A stretch of DNA of 64,000 nucleotides from Kitasatospora sp. NBC_01250 (GCF_036226465.1 NZ_CP108476.1:7378001-7442000), one strand, 5' to 3'. Counted from the first letter of the stretch, positions 39,726 to 48,578 are shown. Notes: generated from the sequence alone by a model not told the origin. Numbers and translations: made by a program.

Positions 39726-40298
39726 GAGGGGGAGGGAGTCCCTTCCTTGCCGACGGCATATGTCAGGTCAGCCAGCTGCGGCTGTCCGGCGGGGCTGGAC
39801 GGCGGCGCCCTGGCGCGTCAACCGGTGCTGCTGGGCGTCACCACTCGCTGGTGCGTGCGACGGCGCACGGGGGGTGTGCTCCGGCGTACCCGGCGCGGTG
39901 GCCGCCCGGGGTGGGTGGGACCGGATGGCTGGCCGGGTCGGATGGGACGCCGGACCGGGTCCGGCCGCCTTGCCGGACCCGCGCACCCTGGGGAAATGCG
40001 CTGGTCCGCCCTGGCGGCCGGGCCCGGCGCCGACGCGCCACCCGGTCGCGCCACCCCCCTCGCCAGGCCGCCGGGGCGGTCCGTCAGCCTGTGCGCTCGG
40101 ACCGGTTCGGACCGCCGAGCCCAGTGCTGCCAAGGCCCGGAAGGATCCGGAGCCCCGGGGTGGGGTTGCGCATTCATAGCTGACACCTTGAGTGCACTGG
40201 CTCACCAGTTGGCGTGCCCTGGCGAAGCCTGGCGAATGCTCGCGTGGCACATGACAGCGCATTAGGCTCGAACCAGCCGAGGAGCCTGGGGGCTTGAT
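39726..40298. other. Divergent intergenic region of 573 bases
   Basis: No gene is supported. A sequence GCCGACGGCATATGT (39749-39763) recurs almost exactly at 42055-42069 (see findings). Near the right end are ACTGG-CTCA-CCAGT (about 40197-40210), a direct repeat CCTGGCGAA (40218-40226 and 40228-40236, 10 bases apart), and AGGCTC/GAGCCT (40264-40287). The repeats suggest a promoter for the NsdA-like gene. Confidence 0.4.
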
Positions 40299-41780
40299 GT
40301 GAGCAGCGGACCCAACACCAGACTCGCCGATCTGTTCGCCCTGACCGGTTGGTCGAAGGGTGAGCTGGCCCGGCTGGTCAACCGGCGTGGTGCGGCGATG
40401 GGGCAGCAGCAGCTCTCCACCGACACCTCGCGCGTGCGGCGTTGGATCGAGCGCGGGGAGGTGCCGCGCGATCCGGTGCCGCGGGTGCTGGCCGCGGTGT
40501 TCACCGAGCGGCTCGGCCGTGTCGTCTCCATCGAGGACCTCGGTCTGGCGCGACATCGGCGATCAAGTACGGCCGGGGCGGGTGGCGCCACGGCCGAAGA
40601 GCCGGAGCGGACGGCCGAGATCCTCACCGAGTTCACGGGAATGGATCTCATGCTCAACCGACGTCAACAGGCCGATACGGCCCCGGTACTGCCGGGCCTC
40701 TCAGCAATCCCCGACTCCCTGCACCGCTGGCTCTCCGGCGAGAGCGTCAGTTACGCCGCCGACCGTCCCGGTGCCCGCCGGGTGATCACCGGGCAACTGC
40801 CCGGGAGTTCGGGCAAGCCGATCGTGGACGTCTACGAGTCGGGGCCGGCCGGCGTGGAGGAGGTCGCGGCCCTGGAGCGCTCGTTCGAGGTCTTCCGGGC
40901 CTGGGACGCCTCCCGCGGCGGCGGCCTGCAGCGCAAGGCGGTGATCGGCCAGCTCAACGAGGTGGGCGGTCTGCTGACCCACCGCCATCCGCCGGAGCTG
41001 GCGCGCAGACTGTGGCTGGTGGCGGCCAACCTGGCCGCGCTGGCCGGCTGGATGTCGCACGACATCGGCCTGGAGGTCACCGGGCAGCGCTACTTCGTGA
41101 TCGCCGCGCAGGCCGCCCGGGAGGCGGGCGACCGGCCCAGGGCGGGGGAGGCGATCTCGCGCTGCGCCCGCCAATTGCTGCACTACGGCCGGGCCGACGA
41201 GGCGCTCGACCTGATGCGGATGGCCCGTTCCGGTGCCGGGCCGGACACCTCGCCGCTGACCCGGGCGATGTTCAACACGGTCGAGGCCTGGGCGCAGGCC
41301 TCACTGGGCCGCTCCCAGGAGGTGGTGCGGCTGCTCGGGGAGGCCGAGGAGCTGTACGTGCGGGGGGTGGGCGAGCCGCAGCCGAGCTGGATGCAGACCT
41401 TCAACGAGGCCGAGCTGCGCGGTATGCAGTCGCTGGTCTACCGCACCCTGGCGGAGCACGATCCGGCGGCGGCGCCGCGGGCGGTGGCCCAGGTGGCGGA
41501 CGCGATCCGGCTGCGCGAGGGGCAGGGACAGGAGCGGTCCGGCATCTTCGACCTGATCTCGTACGCCGCGGTGCACTGGATCACCGGGGAGCCGGAGCAG
41601 GGCGAGCTGCAGACCCGGGCGGTGCTGGCGAGGATCGGCGACACCTCCTCGCACCGCACCTGGGACCGGCTGCGGCGGATGGACGAGCTGGCCGCGCGCT
41701 ACCAGGGGCTGCCCGCGGTGGCCGAGCTGCGGGCCGAGATCAGGGCGGCGGTGCCACCGGCCCGCCGCCCTGCCGGCTGA
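40299..41780 (+). CDS. NsdA-like transcriptional/developmental regulator
   Basis: 493 residues. The N-terminal block LADLFALTGWSKGELARLVNRRGAAMGQQQLSTDTSRVRRWIERGEVPRDPVPRVLAAVFTERLGRVVSIEDLGL is the typical helix-turn-helix region of the NsdA/NsdB family, which in Streptomyces coelicolor represses sporulation and antibiotic production. The remainder is a helical, TPR-like repeat region (AARAGDRPRAGEAISRCARQLLHYGRADEALDLM and similar). Several copies are normal in Streptomyces, so the exact orthology is not clear. The GTG start is preceded by GGGGGC. Confidence 0.75.
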   Translation: MSSGPNTRLADLFALTGWSKGELARLVNRRGAAMGQQQLSTDTSRVRRWIERGEVPRDPVPRVLAAVFTERLGRVVSIEDLGLARHRRSSTAGAGGATAEEPERTAEILTEFTGMDLMLNRRQQADTAPVLPGLSAIPDSLHRWLSGESVSYAADRPGARRVITGQLPGSSGKPIVDVYESGPAGVEEVAALERSFEVFRAWDASRGGGLQRKAVIGQLNEVGGLLTHRHPPELARRLWLVAANLAALAGWMSHDIGLEVTGQRYFVIAAQAAREAGDRPRAGEAISRCARQLLHYGRADEALDLMRMARSGAGPDTSPLTRAMFNTVEAWAQASLGRSQEVVRLLGEAEELYVRGVGEPQPSWMQTFNEAELRGMQSLVYRTLAEHDPAAAPRAVAQVADAIRLREGQGQERSGIFDLISYAAVHWITGEPEQGELQTRAVLARIGDTSSHRTWDRLRRMDELAARYQGLPAVAELRAEIRAAVPPARRPAG

Positions 41781-41832
41781 GGCCGACCGGTTCCCACCGC
41801 TCGGCGCGGATCCCTGGTCAGGGGGTCTCGAC

Positions 41833-42009
41833 TCAGAGGGTGTCGACGGCCGCGCTGTGGACCTGGTCCCAGGCCTCCTGGACGTAGCGCTCGCGCTCGA
41901 CCAGGCTCAGGGCCGGGAAGTACTCCTTGAGCCGCTCCACCACGGTCTGCTCGGGCTCGTGGCACTCGTGCAGCAGGAACGCGGCCTTGTGAAGAATCTG
42001 GCTGTCCAT
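41833..42009 (-). CDS. Small conserved hypothetical protein, 58 residues
   Basis: The protein begins MDSQILHKAAFLLHECHEPEQTVV and is entirely helical in character, with one Cys-His pair (HECHE). The strong ribosome site GGGAGGA lies 6 bases before ATG 42009, which argues that it is real. I do not recognise a family. It lies downstream of the PAS gene on the same strand, with 157 bases between them. Confidence 0.65.
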   Translation of the reverse strand: MDSQILHKAAFLLHECHEPEQTVVERLKEYFPALSLVERERYVQEAWDQVHSAAVDTL

Positions 42010-42054
42010 GATCGGTCCTCCCTCGGTGCAGGCCCGCCCTGTGCCGACGCTGCG

Positions 42055-42069
42055 GCCGACAGCATATGT
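42055..42069 (-). promoter_or_regulatory. CATATGCYGTCGGC box upstream of the 58-residue gene
   Basis: On the minus strand, ACATATGCTGTCGGC is 46 to 60 bases upstream of the start. It matches 14 of 15 bases with the box before the phosphotransferase gene at 39749-39763. Confidence 0.4.
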
Positions 42070-42166
42070 GCGCTCGGCGGCAACTGATCGCCGGGGGCGC
42101 CGTGACACGGTGCCCGGGGCGGCGGTACAGAGAGAGGGGAGGCACGCGCGCGGCGTGGCCCGCGGC

Positions 42167-42520
42167 TCAGCCCGCGGTGCGCAGCACCATGCGCAGCGAG
42201 ACCACCTGGCCGTCGGGGCCGAGCACCGGGCGGCCCGAGCAGTGCACGGCGGGGCCCCGGTCGCCGGGCGCCAGCAGGTGGACCACGCCGTCCAGCGGCC
42301 GGCCGTGGACCAGGGCCGCGGTCACCATCCGGCAGAGCGCCGGGCGGTCCTGCGGCACCAGTTGGCCCGGCAGCTGGTCGAGCGTGAGGGGGCCGAGGCC
42401 GGGATCGCGGGCGAGCACCTGGTAGGCGTCCGCCTCCCAGCGCACGGTGTCGCGGAGCAGGTCCCACTCGACGGCCGCCGTGGTCGGGGCCGGGGGAGCG
42501 CTGGGCAGGTGGAGACTCAT
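42167..42520 (-). CDS. Small PAS-fold protein
   Basis: 117 residues. From residue 18 (VEWDLLRDTVRWEADAYQVLARDPGLGPLTLDQLPGQLVPQDRPALCRMV) to the end (CSGRPVLGPDGQVVSLRMVL) the pattern fits a single PAS_3-type domain, with no output domain attached. It may act as a free-standing sensor or dimerising partner. GGGA lies before ATG 42520. A 28-base dyad at 42559-42586 lies just upstream. Confidence 0.6.
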   Translation of the reverse strand: MSLHLPSAPPAPTTAAVEWDLLRDTVRWEADAYQVLARDPGLGPLTLDQLPGQLVPQDRPALCRMVTAALVHGRPLDGVVHLLAPGDRGPAVHCSGRPVLGPDGQVVSLRMVLRTAG

Positions 42521-42921
42521 CGACGTGTCCCACGGGGGTGAGGGTGACGGGCGGTGGGATGGTGTGGGACGACTGTCGCACACCATCACCCTCCGTGTGG
42601 GGGTAATGGCAGAAACAGCGGGACTTTTCATCTGGCATATGCCGGAAGCGTCTGCCGGCCGGGGTGGGCGAGGGCGGGCCGGCCGGACCGGGGCGCCGCC
42701 GCCGGATCGGCCCGCCCTGGTGGCCCAGTGGCCGGTGGGTCGGCCGGGCTCCCGGCAAAACCACTGGTCAGGGCCGGTTCTGCCGAGGCGGGTGCGTCCA
42801 GGGCGGCCAGGCGGTAACCTACGGTGATTCCGGCGCCCGGGCGCCCGCCCAGCGTGACCATCAGACCCCCGGCGACGGAAATCCCGTTGCCACGACGACC
42901 GCCGCAACGGATGCTGACCTC
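42521..42921. other. Divergent intergenic region with a 28-base dyad
   Basis: 401 bases without a supported gene. The dyad at 42559-42586 and the perfect palindrome GGCATATGCC (42634-42643) are the main features. A TAACCT box near 42813 may serve the HEAT-repeat gene. Confidence 0.45.
42559..42586. promoter_or_regulatory. 28-base inverted repeat, candidate operator
   Basis: ATGGTGTG-g-GAC-gact-GTC-g-CACACCAT: 11 paired bases with a single G/G mismatch and a 4-base loop, 39 bases before the PAS gene start. Confidence 0.5.
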
Positions 42922-44367
42922 ATGTTCGAGCCCGTGATAGCCCCAAGCGCCAGCCTCCTCGGCCTGCTCCAGCGAGGACGCGGTGACGGGCAGTTGCATG
43001 CGCTCGCAGCCGACCGTGACGAGGCGATCGCCGCCCTGGAGGAGTGCGTCACCAGCGACCCGCGCGCCGACTGGCAGGTCGAGAACCGCTCCCTCTACTA
43101 CGCCCGCGTCTACATGGACCTGGAAGCCCCGCTCGGCGGCATCGAGCAGCACCTGAGCCACCCCGACGACCTGCTCGACCCCGACGAGCAGCGCACGGGC
43201 CTGGCGCTGGCGGTCCTGGGCCACCTGGCGGGCTACGGCCGGCGCGACGCGCTGCTGCTGCTGCGCCAGTACGCCGCCACCGGCAGCAACTGGGCCTGGG
43301 CGCTGGACGAGCTGGCGCTGCGCGACGAGGACGAGGCGCTGCTGGCGCTGGCCCCCGCCGTGCTGGGCCGCTTCCCGGCCACCGAGCAGGGCGAGGCGGA
43401 CCTGCGCGCGGCGATCCGCGCCGCCTACGAACCACGCGCCTGGCGCCTGTGGGCCGAGCACCACCCGCGGGTGGCCGCCGCCAGCGAGCAGTCCCCCTTC
43501 GACCTGTGGCAACGGCAGCTGAACCGGGGCGGGGTGACCCCGGGCTGGAGCGTGGCCGACGTGCTCGCCTGGGCCGACCAGGCCGACACCGCGGCCCGCC
43601 CCGAGCCGGAGGCGGTCGAGCGCCGCGCCGCGGCTGCCGCGCGCTGCCTGGCCGCCGTGGCCCGGCCCGAGGACCGCGACACTCTGCTCGCCGCCGCCCG
43701 CGACGGTGCCGAGGGCGCCCGCCGGGCCGCGCTGCGGCACCTGGTCGACCAGGACGATCCGGCGCTCACCGAGCTGATCGAGGCCGCTGCCGCCGACGCC
43801 GACGAGCGGGTGGTGCGCGCCGCGCTCGAGGTGCTGGCCCGGATGCGCGGCCCGCGTGCCCTGGCCCGGGCCCGCCGTTGGGCCGACCCGGCCACCGGCG
43901 GCGCGGACAGCGCGCTCGGCGAGGCCGCGGTGCTGCTGCTCGCCGACATCGGCGAGCCGTCGGACGCCCCCGCGGTGGTGGCGGGCCTGCGGCGGTGGGT
44001 GCTGGTGCACGGCGTGCGCGGCGCCCAACTGGGCGGCCTGGTGGACGGTGTGGGGCGGCTGGCCGCCGCCGGCGCCGCTCCGATCCTGCGCCACATCTAC
44101 GGTGAGGCGGCCTCCTCCGACCTGCGCGGCCGGGCCGCGCAGGCGCTGGCCGCCACCGACCGCTACTTCGCCTGCGGCACCGCGGTCGAGTGCCTGTGGG
44201 ACTGTGAGGAGTCCACCCGGGAACTCGCCGCCCGCCACGTGGTGACCACCGGCGACGCCCGGGTGCTGGAGCGGCTGCGCAGGCTGGCCGCCGATCCCGC
44301 CGAGGAGGCCGAGGTGCACGCCGCGGTGCGTGGCCGGCTGACCTCACGCGGCCCGGCCGGGGCTTAG
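42922..44367 (+). CDS. HEAT-repeat domain protein
   Basis: 481 residues. The start MFEPVIAPSASLLGLLQRGRGDGQLHAL, and the helical repeats EARRAALRHLVDQDDPALTELIEAAAADADERVVRAALEVLARM in the second half, show HEAT-like helix pairs. It is a protein-interaction scaffold without catalytic motifs; the function is unknown though the protein seems conserved in Streptomyces. The ATG 42922 is where the conserved sequence begins. Its 3' end overlaps the convergent MFS gene by 24 bases. Confidence 0.75.
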   Translation: MFEPVIAPSASLLGLLQRGRGDGQLHALAADRDEAIAALEECVTSDPRADWQVENRSLYYARVYMDLEAPLGGIEQHLSHPDDLLDPDEQRTGLALAVLGHLAGYGRRDALLLLRQYAATGSNWAWALDELALRDEDEALLALAPAVLGRFPATEQGEADLRAAIRAAYEPRAWRLWAEHHPRVAAASEQSPFDLWQRQLNRGGVTPGWSVADVLAWADQADTAARPEPEAVERRAAAAARCLAAVARPEDRDTLLAAARDGAEGARRAALRHLVDQDDPALTELIEAAAADADERVVRAALEVLARMRGPRALARARRWADPATGGADSALGEAAVLLLADIGEPSDAPAVVAGLRRWVLVHGVRGAQLGGLVDGVGRLAAAGAAPILRHIYGEAASSDLRGRAAQALAATDRYFACGTAVECLWDCEESTRELAARHVVTTGDARVLERLRRLAADPAEEAEVHAAVRGRLTSRGPAGA

Positions 44368-45723
44368 CTCGCGGGCTCGCGCCGCCACCGGGCCTGCCAT
44401 CGCGCTCGCTGCCGACGGGCCTGCGGCCGCCGCGCTCGCCGGTACCGGGTCTGGTGCCGCCTGGGAGCTCGGCGGCGCGCTGCCCGCCGATGCCGGGGCG
44501 CGGTAGCGCCAGAGGGCCGGACAGGCCGCCGCGGTGGCCAGCATCACCAGCACCACCAGCACGCCGCCGCCGCCGATCGCCCAGCTCGTCCCGTACGCCG
44601 CACCCGCCGCGCCGTGCGCCAGGCCCGCCAGCCGTGGCCCGCCGGCGGCGATCACGGTGTCGGCGCCCTGCAGCCGCCCGCGCATCGCGTCCGTCACGGC
44701 GTCCTGCAGGATCGTCTTGCGGAAGGCGCTCAGCACCACCAGCGCCCCGCCGCCCGCCGCCAGCAGCGCCGCCGCCGGCCAGAGCGAGCGGACCAGGCCG
44801 AAGCCGGCCATCGCCAGCCCCCAGGCGCAGACCGCGCCCACCACCATCGCGCCGTGCCGCCGGATCCGGCTGAAGCTGCCCGAGCAGCCGCCCGCGAGCA
44901 GTGCGCCGACCGAGAGCGCGGCCGACAGCACGCCGATCACCGGCCCGCCGGCCGGCTCGCCGAACACCTCGCGGGCCCGCTGCGGGAAGAGCGCCACCGG
45001 CATGCCGAAGAACATCGCGGTGAAGTCGGCGAGGTAGGCGGCCAGCAGGATCCGACAGCCGACCAGGTGGCGCAGACCGGCGCCGATCGAGCGCGCTGCG
45101 GGCCGGGGCGCAGCGCCCCCGGCGGGCGGCATCGCGGGCAGCCGCCGCACGCCGAGCAGCGCGCCCAGCAGGGCGAGGGCGTCCAGCAGGTAGAGCGGGG
45201 CCAGGCCGCCCGCCGCGAGCAGCGCACCGGCCAGCAGCGGTCCGCCGATGCCGCCGAGCCAGCTCACCGTGGACTGCAGCGCGTTGGCGGCGGGCAGCAG
45301 CTCGGCGGGCACCAGGCGGGGCACCACCGCGCCGCGGACGGCGGTGTTGGCCCCGAAGCAGGCCTGCTGGGCGGCGATCAGGAGCAGCAGGGCGAGCGGG
45401 TCGGCGCCGCCGGCGGCGGCCTGGGCCCAGAGCAGCAGCGAGCAGAGCGCGATGCCCGCGTTGCCGAGCAGCAGCACCCGGCGCCGGTCGGTGCTGTCGG
45501 CCAGCGCGCCGCCCCAGAGCGCGGCGAGCACCAGCGGCAGCAGTCCGGCCGCACTGCCCAGACCCACCCAGAGCGAGGAGCCGGTCCGGTGGAAGAGCTG
45601 GAGCGGCACCGCGAAGGCGGTGAGCTGCCCGCCCACGGCGGTGACGGCGGAGCCGAGCCAGAGCCGGCGGAAGGCGGGCAGTCGCAGCGGCCGGGTGTCG
45701 AGGAAGGCGGTGCGCAGCGGCAT
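44344..45723 (-). CDS. MFS efflux transporter (enterobactin exporter-like group)
   Basis: 459 residues with about 12 helices. The start PAFRRLWLGSAVTAVGGQLTAFAVPLQLFHRTGSSLWVGLGSAAGLLPLVLAALWGGALADSTDRRRVL contains the typical motif A. An Ala/Pro-rich tail of about 50 residues follows the last helix. It begins 4 bases after the MerR-PP2C gene, with which it forms an operon, so it is likely the exporter that the MerR-type regulator controls. Confidence 0.88.
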   Translation of the reverse strand: MPLRTAFLDTRPLRLPAFRRLWLGSAVTAVGGQLTAFAVPLQLFHRTGSSLWVGLGSAAGLLPLVLAALWGGALADSTDRRRVLLLGNAGIALCSLLLWAQAAAGGADPLALLLLIAAQQACFGANTAVRGAVVPRLVPAELLPAANALQSTVSWLGGIGGPLLAGALLAAGGLAPLYLLDALALLGALLGVRRLPAMPPAGGAAPRPAARSIGAGLRHLVGCRILLAAYLADFTAMFFGMPVALFPQRAREVFGEPAGGPVIGVLSAALSVGALLAGGCSGSFSRIRRHGAMVVGAVCAWGLAMAGFGLVRSLWPAAALLAAGGGALVVLSAFRKTILQDAVTDAMRGRLQGADTVIAAGGPRLAGLAHGAAGAAYGTSWAIGGGGVLVVLVMLATAAACPALWRYRAPASAGSAPPSSQAAPDPVPASAAAAGPSAASAMAGPVAARARELSPGRAA

Positions 45724-45727
45724 CGCC

Positions 45728-46780
45728 TCAGCCCGCCTCGGTGCCGGCCGGCTCGGCGACCACGTCGGCCACCGCGCAGGCGATGTTGTCCGGGCCGCCC
45801 GCCCGGTTGGCCAGCGCGATCAGCTGCTGCACCAGCTGCTCGGGTTCGGCGATCGTGCTCACTGCGGTGTGCAGCCGGGACTCGGGCACCACCGCGCTCA
45901 GCCCGTCCGAGCAGAGCAGGTAGCGGTCCCCGGCCCTGGCGGTGTGCAGCGACAGGTCGGGCCGGGCGTCGCCGACCGGCCCGCTCAGCGCGCGCAGCAG
46001 CAGCGCGCGCTGCGGGTGCGAGGCGGCCTCCGCGGCGGTGATCCGGCCCTCGTCCACCATCGCCTGCACGAGCGTGTGGTCGTGGGTGATCTGGAACAGC
46101 TCGCCCTCCCGCAGCAGGTAGGCCCGGGAGTCCCCGATGTGCACCAGGGCCAGTCGGGAGCCGGTCAGCAGCAGCGCGGTGAGCGTGGTGCCCGCCTTGC
46201 CCGGCACCGCCCCGACGCCGGTGCGCACCGCCTCGGCCAGCGCGTTCAGCAGGTCGCCCGGACCCACGGCGGCCGCGTCGAAGCCCTTCAGGGCCGCCAC
46301 CGCGGCCCCGGCCGCCTGCGGGCCGCCGAAGCCGTCCGCGACGGCCACCAGCGCGCCGCCCGCGTAGGCGGCGTCCTCGTTGCGGGCCCGGACCAGGCCC
46401 TGGTCGGTGCGGGCGGCGTAGCGCAGCCCGAGCGTGGTGGTCATGGTGGTCCTCCCGGTGAGGTGGTCGACGAGGAGGGCGACCAGGTCCTGCCGGGCGG
46501 CGGTGTCGGCCAGCACGGTGTCCCAGTAGGCGGTCAGCTCGCGGGCCGCCTGCTCGGGCGCCAGCTCGCAGAGCCGGCCGATCCGGGCCAGCGGCAGGCC
46601 GATCCGGCGCAGGTGGGCGACCAGCCGGGCGCGCTCCAGCTGCTCGCGGCGGTAGAAGCGGTAGCCGGAGACCGGGTCCACCTCGGCCGGGCGCAGCAGG
46701 CCGAGCTCGTCGTAGAGCCGCAGCGCTTTCGGCGTCAGCCCGCAGGTCCGGGCGAAGGCGCCGATGGTGAACCGGTCCAT
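45728..46780 (-). CDS. MerR-family regulator fused to a PP2C-type Ser/Thr phosphatase
   Basis: 350 residues. Residues 1-75 are a MerR DNA-binding domain (TIGAFARTCGLTPKALRLYDELGLLRPAEVDPVSGYRFYRREQLERARLVAHLRRIGLPL) with a helix to about 110. Residues 115-345 are a PP2C phosphatase: RTDQGLVRARNEDAAY, VADGFGGP, GTTLTALLL, VHIGDSRAYLLREGELFQIT, LLCSDGLS and GGPDNIA, so the metal-binding Asp residues are all present. In most MerR proteins this second part is a ligand-binding domain. GAGGAGGA is 7 bases before ATG 46780. The upstream promoter has the MerR-type spacing. Confidence 0.92.
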   Translation of the reverse strand: MDRFTIGAFARTCGLTPKALRLYDELGLLRPAEVDPVSGYRFYRREQLERARLVAHLRRIGLPLARIGRLCELAPEQAARELTAYWDTVLADTAARQDLVALLVDHLTGRTTMTTTLGLRYAARTDQGLVRARNEDAAYAGGALVAVADGFGGPQAAGAAVAALKGFDAAAVGPGDLLNALAEAVRTGVGAVPGKAGTTLTALLLTGSRLALVHIGDSRAYLLREGELFQITHDHTLVQAMVDEGRITAAEAASHPQRALLLRALSGPVGDARPDLSLHTARAGDRYLLCSDGLSAVVPESRLHTAVSTIAEPEQLVQQLIALANRAGGPDNIACAVADVVAEPAGTEAG

Positions 46781-46823
46781 CCGTGGGTCCTCCTCGTACC
46801 GGGCGTTCGGCCCGGTGGGAAGG

Positions 46824-46854
46824 ATGCTGGGCCTTCCCCCAGGGGGAAGGTCAA
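46824..46854 (-). promoter_or_regulatory. MerR-type promoter/operator with 19-base spacer
   Basis: Read on the minus strand: TTGACC (46854-46849), a 19-base spacer, CAGCAT (46829-46824). The perfect dyad CCTTCCCCC-a-GGGGGAAGG (46832-46850, plus strand) fills the spacer and overlaps the -35 box. Overlong spacing with a dyad inside is the classical arrangement for MerR-family activators. Confidence 0.75.
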
Positions 46855-46920
46855 CGGGGACGGACGATCACCGCCGGGGCCGGCACGAAACGTACCGGAG
46901 CGCCCGGGCGCGGCCACCGC

Positions 46921-47568
46921 TCAGCCCGTCACCGGACCGGGGACGGGGACGAACCGCACCCGCGCGCCCGGGCGCAGCAGCGCGGGCGGCTCCCGGTCGG
47001 CGTCCCAGAGCACCAGGTCGGTGTGGCCCAGCAGCTGCCAGCCGCCGGGGGAGGAGCGCGGATAGACCCCGGTGTACTCGCCGGCCACCGCCACCGCGCC
47101 GGGCGGCACGGCGGCGCGCGGGGTGGCCCGGCGGGGCACGGCCCGGTCGGCGGGCAGGCCGGTCAGGTAGCCGAAGCCGGGCGCGAAGCCGCAGAACGCC
47201 ACCCGGTACTCGATCCCGCTGTGCAGCGCCACCGCCTGCGCGGGCGTGACCCCCCAGTGCGCGGCCACCGCCGCCAGGTCGGCGCCGTCGTAGACGGTCG
47301 GGACCTCGATCAGCGGCCCCTCGGGCGGGGCGTCCCCGGCCACCCGCCAGCTGCCGAGCCGCCCGGCCAGCTCGGCGGGCCTGGGCAGGCCGTCCAGCAG
47401 CACGGTGCGCGCGGCCGGGACGATCTCGGTGGCCCCGCCGAGCCCGCCGCGCGCCCGTTCGGCCAGCAGCCGGGCGTAGAGCGCGGCCACCTGCGGCCCC
47501 GAGTCGACCTCCAGGAGCAGCGCGTGGTCGCCCACCGCCCGGACCGTCACGGTGCCCTGGCGGTCCAT
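46921..47568 (-). CDS. pxpB: 5-oxoprolinase subunit B (KipI family)
   Basis: 215 residues. The KipI/PxpB fold (carboxyltransferase domain, subdomain C/D) is shown by VRAVGDHALLLEV, EIVPAARTVLLDGLP, IEVPTVYDGADLAAVAAHWG, FCGFAPGFGYLTGLP and SPGGWQLLGHTDLVLWDADREPPALLRPGARVRF. It works with PxpA and PxpC to hydrolyse 5-oxoproline to glutamate with ATP. It starts inside the pxpA stop (ATGA). pxpC, normally next to it, is not in this cluster. Confidence 0.88.
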   Translation of the reverse strand: MDRQGTVTVRAVGDHALLLEVDSGPQVAALYARLLAERARGGLGGATEIVPAARTVLLDGLPRPAELAGRLGSWRVAGDAPPEGPLIEVPTVYDGADLAAVAAHWGVTPAQAVALHSGIEYRVAFCGFAPGFGYLTGLPADRAVPRRATPRAAVPPGAVAVAGEYTGVYPRSSPGGWQLLGHTDLVLWDADREPPALLRPGARVRFVPVPGPVTG

Positions 47569-48344
47569 CAGGTGAACGCCTCGACCCGGATCCCGGCCGA
47601 GGCCAGCGCCCCGCGCACTCGCCAGGCCAGCTGGGTGGCGCCCGGGGTGTCGCCGTGGACGCAGAGCGAGCGGGCGTCGACGGCCACCGGCTCGCCGCCG
47701 ATCGCCGTCACCAGGCCGTCCCTGGCCATCCCGACCGCGCGCGCGATCACCGTCTCGGGATCGTGCACCACGGCGTCCGCGTCGGTGCGCGGGACGAGCG
47801 TGCCGGCCCAGGTGTAGGCCCGGTCGGCGAAGGCCTCGGTCACCGCGGGCAGGCCCACCCCCTCGGCCACCGCCAGCAGCTTGGAGCCCGGCAGCCCGAG
47901 CACCGGCAGCGGCCCGTCGCAGACCGCGCCGGCCCGCAGCACGCCCGCGACCACCGCCTCGGCCTGCTCGCTGTCGGCCACCACCCGGTTGTAGAGCGCG
48001 CCGTGCGGCTTGACGTAGCTCACCCGGGAGCCGGCAGCGCGGGCGAACACCTGCAGGGCGCCGATCTGGTAGGCCACCTCGTCGGCCAGCTCGTCGGGCG
48101 GCACGTCCATCGCCCGGCGGCCGAAACCGGCCAGGTCCCGGTAGGAGACCTGGGCGCCGATCCGCACGCCGCGCTCGGCGGCCAGCGCGCAGACCCGGCG
48201 CATCGTGGCGGGGTCGCCCGCGTGGAACCCGCAGGCCACGTTGGCGCTGGTCACGACCGAGAGCAGGGCTTCGTCATCGGTCAGCGTCCAGCGTCCGAAC
48301 CCCTCGCCGAGGTCCGCGTTGAGATCGATCACCGCACCGGTCAC
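47568..48344 (-). CDS. pxpA: 5-oxoprolinase subunit A (LamB/YcsF family)
   Basis: 258 residues. Clear LamB/YcsF signature: IDLNADLGEGFGRW, SANVACGFHAGDPATM, RIGAQVSYRDLAGFGRR, YVKPHGALYNRV, LPVLGLPGS and VHGDTPGATQLAWRVR. It opens 5-oxoproline together with PxpB and PxpC. The GTG at 48344 has GGGAGG 9 bases upstream. It overlaps pxpB by 1 base, hence translational coupling. Confidence 0.93.
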   Translation of the reverse strand: MTGAVIDLNADLGEGFGRWTLTDDEALLSVVTSANVACGFHAGDPATMRRVCALAAERGVRIGAQVSYRDLAGFGRRAMDVPPDELADEVAYQIGALQVFARAAGSRVSYVKPHGALYNRVVADSEQAEAVVAGVLRAGAVCDGPLPVLGLPGSKLLAVAEGVGLPAVTEAFADRAYTWAGTLVPRTDADAVVHDPETVIARAVGMARDGLVTAIGGEPVAVDARSLCVHGDTPGATQLAWRVRGALASAGIRVEAFT

Positions 48345-48578
48345 GAGCGATTGCCTCCCAGAGCTGCTGCGGATGCCCAAGGGGGATGGTAGGGCCTCTC
48401 GGTTGGCCGGAGCCGCCCCGGTCACCCCGTTGGCTGTGCGGGGCGTGCGCCTGATTGCGCAGCGGACGGTTCGGCGCGCTCCGGGCGGCCGATCGGCCGG
48501 GCCTTTGGGTACGAGTGCGCCGGTACCGGGAGAAAGGGGTACAGCCACCCCGTTTCGGACCATGTCCCTGTGGGGCCC

